Assembly: GCF_001185345.1 (NCBI RefSeq)
Contig: NZ_KQ236744.1
Span: 253,557-317,556, forward strand
From: Dorea sp. D27
Lineage (GTDB): Bacteria; Bacillota; Clostridia; Lachnospirales; Lachnospiraceae
Length of the DNA: 64,000 nucleotides
Direction: 5' to 3'
Shown: positions 1 through 8,260 of the stretch, one piece after another
Numbering within the stretch: the stretch's first letter is position 1
Layout of the letters: every line of letters begins with the position of its first letter
The notes under the pieces: generated by a model
What the model was told of the DNA's origin: nothing
The model's database searches: none
What the model saw: the letters and a program-made list of their open reading frames with translations, nothing else
Translations under genes and position numbers: made by a program

Positions 1-1
1 A

Positions 2-883
2 AAAGGGAAACTGGAGAGCGGAATCAAGTTCACTTCCAAAAAGATTCTGCAATATGCAGTTGTCTTGCTGGGATTTGGTCTTAACTTAAGAGTAATCCTG
101 GAAACAGGAAGGCAGTCGCTGCCAATCATCATCGCTACGATATCAACGTCGCTCCTCATTGCATATGCACTGCACAGAGCGATGCATATACCGGGCAAGA
201 TATCTACACTTGTCGGAGTAGGGTCCTCCATATGCGGCGGCTCCGCCATTGCGGCGACGGCACCTGTCATTGACGCAGACGATGAAGAAGTGGCTCAGGC
301 AATCTCTGTCATATTCTTCTTCAATGTCCTGGCGGCAGTGCTGTTTCCTATGCTTGGAACGGTACTTGGATTCTCCACGCATTCCGGGGAGGGATTTGGC
401 ATCTTTGCCGGTACCGCGGTCAATGACACTTCGTCTGTAACCGCCGCCGCTTCTACCTGGGACAGCATGTTTGGCCTCGGCAGCGCTACTTTGGACAAGG
501 CGGTGACAGTAAAGCTTACAAGGACGCTGGCGATTATCCCGATTACGTTAGTGCTTGCATTCATCAGAACGAGAAAGGCAGAGAAAGAGGCTGCAGGACA
601 GGTGTCGCTGAAGCAGGTATTCCCATTTTTCATCCTGTACTTTATCGGAGCGTCAATTATCACGACTGTGGCTCTAAGTGCGGGAATCTCTGGGGAGGTA
701 TTCACGCCGCTGAAAGAGCTGTCCAAGTTTTTCATCATTATGGCGATGGCTGCCATCGGCCTGAATACGAATATCGTCAAGCTGGTCAGGACCGGGGGTA
801 AGCCCATACTCATGGGAATGGCCTGCTGGGCCGGCATCACCGCCGTAAGCCTGCTGATGCAGCATTTTCTTGGTCTGTGGTAA
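2..883 (+). CDS. YeiH/UPF0324 family putative exporter, 5' truncated
   Basis: The reading frame is open from base 2, so the true start lies before the window. The visible 293 residues are a hydrophobic polytopic membrane protein with the UPF0324 (YeiH) signatures: a [12 protein letters not shown] segment near the left edge, a [12 protein letters not shown] loop, and [12 protein letters not shown] further on. Family members are about 330-350 residues, so some 40-50 residues are missing. The family is annotated as a putative sulfate exporter; substrate and direction are not shown here. A strong intrinsic terminator follows, so it is transcriptionally separate from the sugar importer downstream. 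Confidence 0.9.
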   Translation, partial: KGKLESGIKFTSKKILQYAVVLLGFGLNLRVILETGRQSLPIIIATISTSLLIAYALHRAMHIPGKISTLVGVGSSICGGSAIAATAPVIDADDEEVAQAISVIFFFNVLAAVLFPMLGTVLGFSTHSGEGFGIFAGTAVNDTSSVTAAASTWDSMFGLGSATLDKAVTVKLTRTLAIIPITLVLAFIRTRKAEKEAAGQVSLKQVFPFFILYFIGASIITTVALSAGISGEVFTPLKELSKFFIIMAMAAIGLNTNIVKLVRTGGKPILMGMACWAGITAVSLLMQHFLGLW

Positions 884-931
884 TGACCTGCATACCGTGA
901 GGCTGCATTCATGCCGTAAAAAAGCAGCCAG

Positions 932-998
932 CTAAAAAAATTCCGCCCACATATCTAAAAAGAGACGTCTGTTACATGACGTCTCTTTTTCTTATACT
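932..998 (+). promoter_or_regulatory. Candidate activator site (tandem CTAAAAA) and -10 of the ABC importer operon
   Basis: CTAAAAAAATTCC starts at 932 and ATATCTAAAAA has its CTAAAAA at 955, 23 bp later. A TATACT hexamer sits at 993-998, 38 bp after the second CTAAAAA, with no good -35 box. The layout of two A-rich direct repeats about 22 bp apart beside a weak promoter fits AraC/YesN-type activators. Comparable arrangements occur near 11844 and 18788. The promoter is inferred; the second repeat also overlaps the terminator stem. Confidence 0.4.
957..991 (+). terminator. Intrinsic terminator after the yeiH-type gene
   Basis: AAAGAGACGTC and GACGTCTCTTT flank an eight-base loop, with a run of Ts at the 3' end. 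The T run ends just before a TATACT hexamer that may be the -10 of the next operon, so terminator and promoter are packed together. Confidence 0.85.
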
Positions 999-1041
999 CT
1001 AATCACAACAAACAATTCTAAAGAAAACGGAGGGAAATGTT

Positions 1042-2076
1042 ATGAAGAAATTGTTGAGTGTACTGCTTGCAGTGGCAATGATGGCAGCGCTCCTCGTAGG
1101 CTGTGCCGACAAGGAGGAGGCCAAGGACAGTGGCGATGGTAGCAGCAAGGATCTCACGATTGCTTTCAGCTTTGAAGACCTGGAAACAGAATTCTGGGTG
1201 GCAGCCCATGAGATTATCACGGACACGCTGAAAGACGAAGGCTACAAAGTAATCGAACTGAACTGCCAGGGGGATGCGAACAAGCAGCTGGAACAGGTCA
1301 ATGACGCGCTGACACAGGATATCGACGGAATCATCATGATACCGGTGGACGGAGACACGGCTGTGACAGTCACCACAGCGGCAAACGAGTCTGAAGTTCC
1401 AATCGTCATCTTCAACCGTCCGCCGACATCTGACGAAGGCAGCAATATCACAGTAGTGTGTGACAATGCCACGACAGCAGAGGCTACGGTGGATTACATG
1501 GTAGAACAGGCAAAGGCAAAGTTCGACGAGACCGGCAAGAAGCTGACACCTTGTATTCTCGTAGGTGATCTTGGGGACCCGAATGCGATAGAACGTAAAA
1601 ACGGATTCTACGCAGCAATCGAGAAAGAGAAAGACATCTTTAATGAAGTAGTCGAAGTGCCTACAGAATGGGATGCCGCTACGGCGCTTGCAAACCTTCA
1701 GAGCGCGGTACAGGCTAATCCGGAGATAGACTTTATCTTCTCATCTTCTGATTTCCTCTTCCCTACGATCCAGTCTGTCGTAGAGCCTCTGGGAAAATGG
1801 CAGAAAGCAGGGGATGCTGACCATATTATCCTTGGAGGGCTTGACGGCGACTCCACAGCAGGAAAGCTTATTGACGAAGGGTATGTAGATGCTACAGGAG
1901 TCCAGGACTTGTTCTACGAGGCTGATGCAGCGATGAACGGAATCATAAAGGCCATCGAAGACGGAGAGGCAGCACCGGACGAGGTGGTAGAAGACCCCGG
2001 ATTCGCACTCACCCAGGGTAATCTGGAAGAAAAGAGAATGGATATGTGGGGAAATGCAGTAAGCGCTGAAAAGTAA
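1042..2076 (+). CDS. Sugar ABC transporter substrate-binding lipoprotein (RbsB-like)
   Basis: 344 residues. The N-terminus is a lipoprotein signal peptide ending in the lipobox L-V-G-C with Cys21 as the lipidated residue, followed by an acidic, glycine/serine-rich linker. The mature part has the type I periplasmic-binding (LacI/RbsB) fold pattern, with D-G-I-I-M-I-P-V-D in the first lobe and a central G-D-L-G-D-P-N-A segment. The start is set by ACGGAGGG eight bases upstream of ATG. It is the first gene of an importer operon with two permeases and a double ATPase, so it should capture a sugar outside the cell. Family alone does not give the sugar: ribose, xylose, galactose and others share this type. 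Confidence 0.93.
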   Translation: MKKLLSVLLAVAMMAALLVGCADKEEAKDSGDGSSKDLTIAFSFEDLETEFWVAAHEIITDTLKDEGYKVIELNCQGDANKQLEQVNDALTQDIDGIIMIPVDGDTAVTVTTAANESEVPIVIFNRPPTSDEGSNITVVCDNATTAEATVDYMVEQAKAKFDETGKKLTPCILVGDLGDPNAIERKNGFYAAIEKEKDIFNEVVEVPTEWDAATALANLQSAVQANPEIDFIFSSSDFLFPTIQSVVEPLGKWQKAGDADHIILGGLDGDSTAGKLIDEGYVDATGVQDLFYEADAAMNGIIKAIEDGEAAPDEVVEDPGFALTQGNLEEKRMDMWGNAVSAEK

Positions 2077-2093
2077 TAGGCACGCAGGCATAA

Positions 2094-2131
2094 GGGCCGC
2101 CGCCCGGCAGTGAGCTGCCGGCGTGCGGCCC
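2094..2131 (+). promoter_or_regulatory. Intercistronic GC-rich hairpin
   Basis: Arms of 17 bases (GGGCCGCCGCCCGGCAG and CTGCCGGCGTGCGGCCC) face each other across a TGAG loop, with small internal mismatches and no T run. It lies between the binding-protein gene and the first permease gene. Such hairpins commonly protect the upstream message so that the binding protein is made in excess; that role is inferred. Confidence 0.7.
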
Positions 2132-2155
2132 AAAAGAATACAAGGAGGTTATGAT

Positions 2156-3262
2156 ATGGGTGTTTTTACGAAGAAAACACAGGCGAAGGGCGGAAAGAAA
2201 ACTGCAAAGCAGATTGTTATGAATATGTTCATGTCTGAATATTTCATATTTTATCTTACGATCTTATGCTTTGTCTGTGTCATCCCATTTGTGCCAAGGA
2301 TTATTACAAGAAGCAATCTTCTCAACGTAATGTCTAACTTATGGCCGCTGCTCGTCGTTGCTGTCGGACAGACATTTGTACTGCTGCTGGGCGGCATTGA
2401 TCTGTCGCAGGTATCTGTCATAGGAGTTACAAGCGTGATTGGTACTGTACTCATGAGCAGTTCATTCCAGGAGGATATCTTTTCCTCTACGCCTCTGTGG
2501 GGCTGGCTTATCGGACCGGAAGGAGGCCCGCTTTCAGATTCCGGCATGGCAATACCGCTCTGTATTCTTGTAATGCTTATAGCCGGAACGCTGATAGGCA
2601 TGTTCAACGGATTTTTTGTCGCGCGGTTCAAGATGCCGCCCTTCATGGTAACACTCGTCACACAGATGTTTCTGCTTAACTTTGCCATCTTCCTTACGCA
2701 GTCCAGAAATGTCATGGGGCTGCCGGAAGGATTCAAGAAACTGGGCAAAGGGGCACTCGGGGGAATCATACCATACGCGGCGATACTTACTCTGACCGTG
2801 ACTGTCATCGCGTATTTTATATTGAAGAAACTCGTACTTGGGAAGTGGATATACTCGACCGGAGCTAATGAGACGGCCAGCATCGTATCCGGCGTGCCGA
2901 CAAAGAAGGTCACGATATTCTGCTATGCATTCAGCGGATTCTGCGCCGCCGCAGGTTCTGCCATCTACTCCGCCCGGCTGAATATGGGGCGCCCTACTTT
3001 GGGAGAAGACCTGACGATGGACATCGTAGGAGCGGCGGTACTGGGCGGTACGAGCCTGCTCGGCGGTAAGGGCAAGGTCACCTGGACCGTGTTTGGCGTA
3101 CTGTTCTATACGATACTGTTCAATGTGCTGAACCTGTTCAACTTATCGTACTACACGATTAACATAGTGAAAGGATTCGTGATTCTGGCAGCGGCATTCC
3201 TGGATGTGGTGAGGACAAGGCTGGCTGTAAAGATGTCAATCGAGAATGAGGCAGGTGTTTAA
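2156..3262 (+). CDS. Sugar ABC transporter permease (RbsC-like)
   Basis: 368 residues with about nine or ten hydrophobic segments and the BPD_transp_2 family landmarks: L-L-G-G-I-D-L-S in the first third and A-A-V-L-G-G-T-S-L-L-G-G-K-G near the C-terminus, the stretch that couples to the ATPase. I start at 2156, just after AAGGAGG at 2142-2148; an in-frame ATG at 2123 has no ribosome binding site and would read through the intercistronic hairpin. The N-terminus is lysine-rich and cytoplasmic. Together with the second permease at 4786 it probably forms a heterodimeric channel, unlike the RbsC homodimer. Confidence 0.92.
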   Translation: MGVFTKKTQAKGGKKTAKQIVMNMFMSEYFIFYLTILCFVCVIPFVPRIITRSNLLNVMSNLWPLLVVAVGQTFVLLLGGIDLSQVSVIGVTSVIGTVLMSSSFQEDIFSSTPLWGWLIGPEGGPLSDSGMAIPLCILVMLIAGTLIGMFNGFFVARFKMPPFMVTLVTQMFLLNFAIFLTQSRNVMGLPEGFKKLGKGALGGIIPYAAILTLTVTVIAYFILKKLVLGKWIYSTGANETASIVSGVPTKKVTIFCYAFSGFCAAAGSAIYSARLNMGRPTLGEDLTMDIVGAAVLGGTSLLGGKGKVTWTVFGVLFYTILFNVLNLFNLSYYTINIVKGFVILAAAFLDVVRTRLAVKMSIENEAGV

Positions 3263-3263
3263 T

Positions 3264-4784
3264 ATGAGTGAATACGTATTACAGTTAGAGCATATTGCAA
3301 AGAGTTTCTTTGGAATTGCAGCTTTAAAAGATGTCAGCTTCGCGCTGGAAAAGGGAGAGCTCCTGAGTCTTATAGGAGAGAACGGGGCCGGTAAATCAAC
3401 GCTTATGAATATTATCGGAGGCGTGCTTAAGGCTGATAAGGGGAATCTCTATCTGAACGGCAGCGCATATCATCCGCAAAAACCGGCAGATGCCACAAAG
3501 GCCGGCATCGCATTTATACATCAGGAATTGAACTTGTTCACGAATCTGAGCATCATTGACAATATGTACATAGATTCTTACCCGCGTATTCCGGGAACGC
3601 CGATCATCAGGAAGGCAGCCGTCGCGGAAAGGGTAAAGGAAGTGCTTGCGTCAGTGGATCTGAATGTTCCGCCTGAGACGGTTGTCGAAAAGCTGTCGCC
3701 CGGTGAGCGCCAGCTCGTAGAGATTGCTAAAGCATTGTCTTCCGACCCGCAGATATTTATATTTGACGAACCGACGACCTCCCTCACTGCAAGAGAGACA
3801 GAAAAGCTGTTTGCCATCATAGAACGGCTGAAGCAGGAGGGAAAGTCCATCATATACATATCCCATATACTTGCCGATGTACAGCGTCTGTCGGATCATA
3901 TCATCGTGCTGAGGGACGGGACCATCACTGACAACGACAGGAAAGAAAAATATACGATCAACCGTATGATCAGCTCCATGATTGGGAGAGAGATCGACCA
4001 GCTCTATCCGACTAAGACAAACCGCCCTTCTGCAGAGCCGGTTCTGGAGCTTAAGGACATATCCCAGAAGGGGATTACATACAAGGTCAACATGAAGGTA
4101 CACAAAGGAGAAGTGGTCGGCATGTTCGGGCTCATGGGCTCAGGAAGAAGCGAACTTGCCAGAATCGTATACGGGCTGGATCCCCACGAAGAAGGTAAGA
4201 TACTCATACACGGCAGGGAAATCAAGAAGATTACTCCAAAACTAGCCATTAAGAACAAAGTGGCTTTCGTTACGGAAAACCGGAGGGAAGAGGGGCTGTT
4301 TATGGAATTTACGATACGGGATAACCTTTCTCTCGTATCTGTACCTGAAAAGGCCCGTACGAAGCTAAAAATTGTAGATGACTCCACGGTAAAAAAGAGT
4401 ACGCAGGATATGGTAGACACGCTGAAGATAAAATGTCCGCCAATTGGAAACAATCCGGCAAAAAGCATGAGCGGCGGCAACCAGCAGAAGGTAGTCATCG
4501 GCAAATGGCTGCTCAGCAATCCTGATCTGCTTATCGTAGATGAACCGACAAGAGGCATCGATGTCGGCGCCAAGTATGAGGTATATTCTATCATCAATAA
4601 TCTGGCTTCCGAAGGGAAAGGCATCTGGGTCATATCATCTGAACTGGAAGAGCTGATGGGGATATGTGACCGCATCATAATCATGGGTAACGGAGAGGTG
4701 CGCGGCGAGCTTGCGCGAGAAGAATTTGACAAAGAAGCTATCATGAAAGCCGCGTTTAACCAGAACGGGAAGGGGGACAAATAA
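3264..4784 (+). CDS. Sugar ABC transporter ATP-binding protein, two ATPase domains (RbsA/MglA-like)
   Basis: 506 residues made of two tandem ABC domains. Domain 1 has a canonical Walker A (G-E-N-G-A-G-K-S-T, residues 38-46), a signature motif L-S-P-G-E-R-Q and Walker B F-I-F-D-E-P. Domain 2 has the degenerate Walker A typical of this family (G-L-M-G-S-G-R-S-E), signature S-M-S-G-G-N-Q-Q and Walker B L-I-V-D-E-P-T-R-G-I-D-V-G. I prefer ATG 3264 over an in-frame ATG at 3246 because the latter lies inside the previous gene and 3264 has GAGGCAGG upstream. It powers sugar uptake by the two flanking permeases. Confidence 0.94.
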   Translation: MSEYVLQLEHIAKSFFGIAALKDVSFALEKGELLSLIGENGAGKSTLMNIIGGVLKADKGNLYLNGSAYHPQKPADATKAGIAFIHQELNLFTNLSIIDNMYIDSYPRIPGTPIIRKAAVAERVKEVLASVDLNVPPETVVEKLSPGERQLVEIAKALSSDPQIFIFDEPTTSLTARETEKLFAIIERLKQEGKSIIYISHILADVQRLSDHIIVLRDGTITDNDRKEKYTINRMISSMIGREIDQLYPTKTNRPSAEPVLELKDISQKGITYKVNMKVHKGEVVGMFGLMGSGRSELARIVYGLDPHEEGKILIHGREIKKITPKLAIKNKVAFVTENRREEGLFMEFTIRDNLSLVSVPEKARTKLKIVDDSTVKKSTQDMVDTLKIKCPPIGNNPAKSMSGGNQQKVVIGKWLLSNPDLLIVDEPTRGIDVGAKYEVYSIINNLASEGKGIWVISSELEELMGICDRIIIMGNGEVRGELAREEFDKEAIMKAAFNQNGKGDK

Positions 4785-4785
4785 T

Positions 4786-5778
4786 ATGAAGTCTAAGGAG
4801 GGTGCCAGCAGGCTGCTGTTTAAAAATATACCGCTGCTGCTGTTCATAATCATTTTTGTCCTGTTTGGCTTGTTTTCACCGAAGTTCCTGAGCATGGCTT
4901 CTTTCAGCAATATCATACTGAATTCCTCTTATGTGGGGATTATCGGTATCGGTATCATGTTCGTCCTGCTGACAGCGGGAATCGACCTGTCGGTCGGTTC
5001 GGTCATGTACCTGTCAGCCGCCTCCACCGGGCTTTTGATTGCCAGATTCCATGTCCCGACGGCGGCCGGGGTAGTGGCAGGAATCGGAGTGGCGCTGCTC
5101 ATCGGGCTTTTCAATGCATTCTGTATCATAAAGCTGAAGATTCTTCCATTTGTAACGACGCTCGGTACGATGACTGCGGGGAGGGCAATCGGAACGTGGA
5201 TGACACGTTCGGAATCTGTCAACCTCCCGAAGTCAATCACTTCGCTCGGCTCCCAGAAGATTGCAAATGTACCGATGGCAATTCTCCTGTTCCTGGCAAT
5301 CGCCGCGGCAGCGGCGCTGTTTCTGGCCAGGACAAGGCTCGGGCGTCAGATATACGCGGTCGGCAATAATCCGGAAGATGCCCGGAAAGCAGGAATCAGC
5401 AACGATAAGATATTATTTACGGTATATATGCTGAGTGCGCTGCTGGCCGGAATCGGAGGTATCATCTCAGTAGCCCAGATAGGCATTGTCAATGCCTCCT
5501 TTGGCAAAGGGGAAGAATTCAACGCCATCGCCGCGGCAGTCCTGGGCGGAACGAGCCTTGCAGGCGGAAGCGGCAAAGTATCCGGAACCATATTGGGGGC
5601 GGTCATGATCCAGATGATTCAGTCAGGACTTGTCTATATGCAGGTGGATATGTATATACAGCCTCTCATATCAGCGGGAATCATCTTCCTTGCCGTGTTC
5701 CTTGACAGTGTGAGAGGCCGGTATATGGCAAAAGCAGAGGCCAGAAATATCAGAAATGAAAACCTGGCAAGTGAATAG
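4786..5778 (+). CDS. Sugar ABC transporter permease (RbsC-like), second subunit
   Basis: 330 residues, multi-pass membrane protein of the same family as the product at 2156. It carries the paired motifs L-L-T-A-G-I-D-L-S-V-G-S and A-A-V-L-G-G-T-S-L-A-G-G-S-G. It starts one base after the stop of the ATPase gene, so translation is probably coupled. It is shorter than the first permease, which has an extra insertion between its early membrane segments. It ends just before a bidirectional terminator and closes the importer operon. Confidence 0.93.
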   Translation: MKSKEGASRLLFKNIPLLLFIIIFVLFGLFSPKFLSMASFSNIILNSSYVGIIGIGIMFVLLTAGIDLSVGSVMYLSAASTGLLIARFHVPTAAGVVAGIGVALLIGLFNAFCIIKLKILPFVTTLGTMTAGRAIGTWMTRSESVNLPKSITSLGSQKIANVPMAILLFLAIAAAAALFLARTRLGRQIYAVGNNPEDARKAGISNDKILFTVYMLSALLAGIGGIISVAQIGIVNASFGKGEEFNAIAAAVLGGTSLAGGSGKVSGTILGAVMIQMIQSGLVYMQVDMYIQPLISAGIIFLAVFLDSVRGRYMAKAEARNIRNENLASE

Positions 5779-5795
5779 AGTTACATACGCAGAAG

Positions 5796-5824
5796 ATAGA
5801 GGCCTGAATCATAACGGCCTCTAT
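5796..5824. terminator. Bidirectional terminator between convergent operons
   Basis: ATAGAGGCC and GGCCTCTAT form a perfect nine-base-pair stem with an 11-base loop. The right arm contains the stop codon of the convergent gene at 5821. T-rich and A-rich flanks allow function in both directions. Confidence 0.75.
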
Positions 5825-6861
5825 TTCATATCCGGGAAATAGGTGTACAGGTTTTCCCGGTTTACCGAAATCAGTCCGGTGTATACGGTATCCGGTATAG
5901 CAGAAGTAACCCCGTCGGCCAGATTGTTGATCTTGATAGAAGAGTGGTTGATGTCGTAAAGGATAGCGGCGGCGTAGTATGTGAACACGGCCCGCTTCTG
6001 TCCTATGATGACGTCCACGTCGCCGCTTTCTACAAGTGCCAGGTTGTCTGGCTCGATGTCCATGGCAGTAACTTTGATGTCATGATCTGCAGATGATTCG
6101 CTGAGACCGTTCGTAATACCTATCGCACTGTTGGAATTAAAGCCGGAGATACCGGCTATGTCGGGATGGGTCTCTACAATGAGCTTCGTAATCCGTTCCG
6201 ACTCGTCATAGCTGGCCATGTCATCATATTCCCCGACGATGGTGATATCAGGATAGTTGTCTGTGACGGAATGATAGCCTTCAAACGCGGCTTCTGTCGT
6301 GTCGGCTCCGCCGATGCCCATAATCGCGACTTTCCCCTTGCCGCCTATGAGCTTGACCATAGCCTCGGCCTGGGTGACGCCGATTTCATACCAGTCTGAA
6401 CCTGCAAAGGCAATCCGTTTTGATGTGGAAACATCGGAATCTACCGTCACTACCGGAATTCCCTGCCGTATTGCCTTGTCGATTACGGAAGCCAGGCTTT
6501 GTTCCATGCCGAGCACGACGATACCGGCGGGCTTGCGGGAGATGGCTTCCTCCATTGCCTGGATCTGCCCGGGAATATCGTATTCTTCCGGGCCGAGGAT
6601 TGTTGTGGTGACGTGCCTGTCGATGCCAAACTGGCGGAATGCCGGAATGTCATTTTCCTGAAACATGCTGTGTCCTGTCATAGTGGCAACCCAGATATAT
6701 TCTTCATCGCCGGCGGCCGTTTCGGTATCCGGCGGACGGTCTCCCGACAGCCGGTTTACGGAAATGGACGCCAGCAGTACAAGGCAGATGCAGACCGCCA
6801 GTACGAGCGGCAGCAGCAGCTTGTTCTTCTTGAGCCTGTTCGATAGGATATCCTTTTTCAT
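5821..6861 (-). CDS. Membrane-anchored periplasmic-binding-like sugar sensor (XylFII-like)
   Basis: 346 residues. A basic N-terminus is followed by one hydrophobic segment (about residues 15-33). The cysteines in it do not fit a lipobox, so the protein is probably held by an uncleaved membrane helix. The rest is a type I sugar-binding fold (S-G-F-N-S-N-S-A-I-G-I and similar loops). AGGAGGTACCT precedes the start. It is the second gene of a minus-strand pair divergent from a YesM kinase. In clostridia a similar anchored binding protein (XylFII) signals xylose to a LytS/YesN pair; I infer a comparable sensing role rather than import, because no membrane or ATPase partner lies in this operon. 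Confidence 0.8.
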   Translation of the reverse strand: MKKDILSNRLKKNKLLLPLVLAVCICLVLLASISVNRLSGDRPPDTETAAGDEEYIWVATMTGHSMFQENDIPAFRQFGIDRHVTTTILGPEEYDIPGQIQAMEEAISRKPAGIVVLGMEQSLASVIDKAIRQGIPVVTVDSDVSTSKRIAFAGSDWYEIGVTQAEAMVKLIGGKGKVAIMGIGGADTTEAAFEGYHSVTDNYPDITIVGEYDDMASYDESERITKLIVETHPDIAGISGFNSNSAIGITNGLSESSADHDIKVTAMDIEPDNLALVESGDVDVIIGQKRAVFTYYAAAILYDINHSSIKINNLADGVTSAIPDTVYTGLISVNRENLYTYFPDMK

Positions 6862-6870
6862 AGGTACCTC

Positions 6871-8130
6871 CTAATTTTGAGAAAGTGAGATTGCCCTTTG
6901 AATAAATTCTTCGGGGGTGGACAGGTTATAAAATAATTCTTGTGGTAAAGCGTGCAGCTCTTTACTTCCTGTATAAGGAGATAAGTAAAAATGTTCGGAA
7001 GGAACGTAACAGTCCTGGCTTTTGATTTTGCTCCAGGAGGCGGTCAGCTTTTCATTTACGGAGTAGTTCTGTATGTTCGTCATGGTGCGGGTGTCCTCGA
7101 TATATTGGAATACCGTTTCATACCGGGTGTAATAATCCAGAAACGTACGACTGATATCAATGTTGGAGCTCTCTTTGCAGATACCGATAACAGAGTCGGC
7201 AGGGCTTCCGACCACCATCTGCGTGCTGCCGTTCCACGACGGATAGAATCCGCATACATCAATGTTGATCTGCTGCAGTACAGAATCATCGACCATGGAT
7301 ATATAAGTCTCCGGTGCCACTGTCATCGCATAAGTAGAGTCCAGAAATGCCTGGAAAGCCTGTTCGCCTGTCATGTGCAGGCTCGTCTCAGTCAGATATC
7401 CGTTCTTACGTATATCGCGGCACAGCCTGAGGGAATCCAGATATTCAGGATTGTCCAGATTACGAAAGCCTGAAGATACTGTGACCGGCGAGCCTGCCGT
7501 CACGAAAGCATCCGCGGTCAGCAGTGTCAGAAGGTCATTGGCGGAAGCGCTGTCGGCAAGGCCGGCAGAAAGTGGAGCGATGCCGTTTTCCTTAAAGACG
7601 CGGCAGGCATCCATGAAGTTTTGGAGGGTGTCCGGGGGCGCCAGACCATACTTGTCAAAGAGTGAGGCGTTGTACCATACGCCGAGATAATTGCTCTGGT
7701 AAGGGATGCCGAAATATTTGTCCGACCGGGATATCCTCTTCAGGTAGTCGAGTGCATTTGAATTGATACGGGTAAAGGCATCCATATCTGTTATCGGAAG
7801 AAGTATATTGTTATAGATGTATTTCGGATATGCTTCGGCAGGGATTTCAATGATATCTACGGAGTCGTCCTGGTCCAGCTTTTCGTCCAGATATGACAGG
7901 TAGCCATAGACAGAATACCGCTCGATATTGATCTTGTAATCCGGATACTTATCGTGGAATCCGTCAAGCGTAGACAGCGGAATGTCCTTATAGGTAATAA
8001 TATTGATGGAGCGGGTTTCCTTTGACGTACCTGGCGGACTGTTTAAATAAGAATAAAAGAAGAGGAAGGAAATGACAGCACCGGCAGCTAATATTATGAA
8101 TAAGATTTTTTTAAATAACCTTTTGTGCAT
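6871..8130 (-). CDS. Membrane-anchored family 1 extracellular solute-binding protein
   Basis: 419 residues from an ATG with GCAGGAGG upstream; a longer open frame to 8223 lacks any ribosome binding site. A basic start (M-H-K-R-L-F-K-K) leads into a single hydrophobic helix (about residues 9-28) with no cysteine, so it is not a lipoprotein. The remainder follows the SBP_bac_1 (UgpB/MalE) pattern, for example G-I-P-Y-Q-S-N-Y-L-G-V-W-Y-N and a later Y-A-M-T-V-A-P-E. It is nine bases upstream of the XylFII-like gene, in one operon. No cognate permeases are adjacent, which with the anchor suggests a second sensor input to the divergent YesM/YesN pair. Confidence 0.78.
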   Translation of the reverse strand: MHKRLFKKILFIILAAGAVISFLFFYSYLNSPPGTSKETRSINIITYKDIPLSTLDGFHDKYPDYKINIERYSVYGYLSYLDEKLDQDDSVDIIEIPAEAYPKYIYNNILLPITDMDAFTRINSNALDYLKRISRSDKYFGIPYQSNYLGVWYNASLFDKYGLAPPDTLQNFMDACRVFKENGIAPLSAGLADSASANDLLTLLTADAFVTAGSPVTVSSGFRNLDNPEYLDSLRLCRDIRKNGYLTETSLHMTGEQAFQAFLDSTYAMTVAPETYISMVDDSVLQQINIDVCGFYPSWNGSTQMVVGSPADSVIGICKESSNIDISRTFLDYYTRYETVFQYIEDTRTMTNIQNYSVNEKLTASWSKIKSQDCYVPSEHFYLSPYTGSKELHALPQELFYNLSTPEEFIQRAISLSQN

Positions 8131-8186
8131 AATAGCCAAAACCTCCTGCGGTAAAACATGGAAACTATAGAAAAAATAATGTAATA

Positions 8187-8215
8187 ATAATATAATAAAA
8201 ACAACATTTTTACAA
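8187..8215 (-). promoter_or_regulatory. Probable promoter of the two anchored binding proteins
   Basis: On the minus strand TTGTAA (8215-8210) and TATTAT (8192-8187) are separated by 17 bases. The region is very AT-rich, and a TATAAT at 8191-8196 on the plus strand could serve the divergent kinase gene. A single CTAAAA lies at 8230 on the minus strand, 38 bp upstream of the TATTAT. Confidence 0.45.
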
Positions 8216-8260
8216 GGAGACAAATTTTAGTTTTTCAAACAAAATATGCAGGGCTGATAT

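Noticed and set aside
6760..6861. Lipobox in the XylFII-like protein
   Set aside because: The cysteines in the hydrophobic segment lack Gly, Ala or Ser in the position before them, so signal peptidase II cleavage is unlikely.
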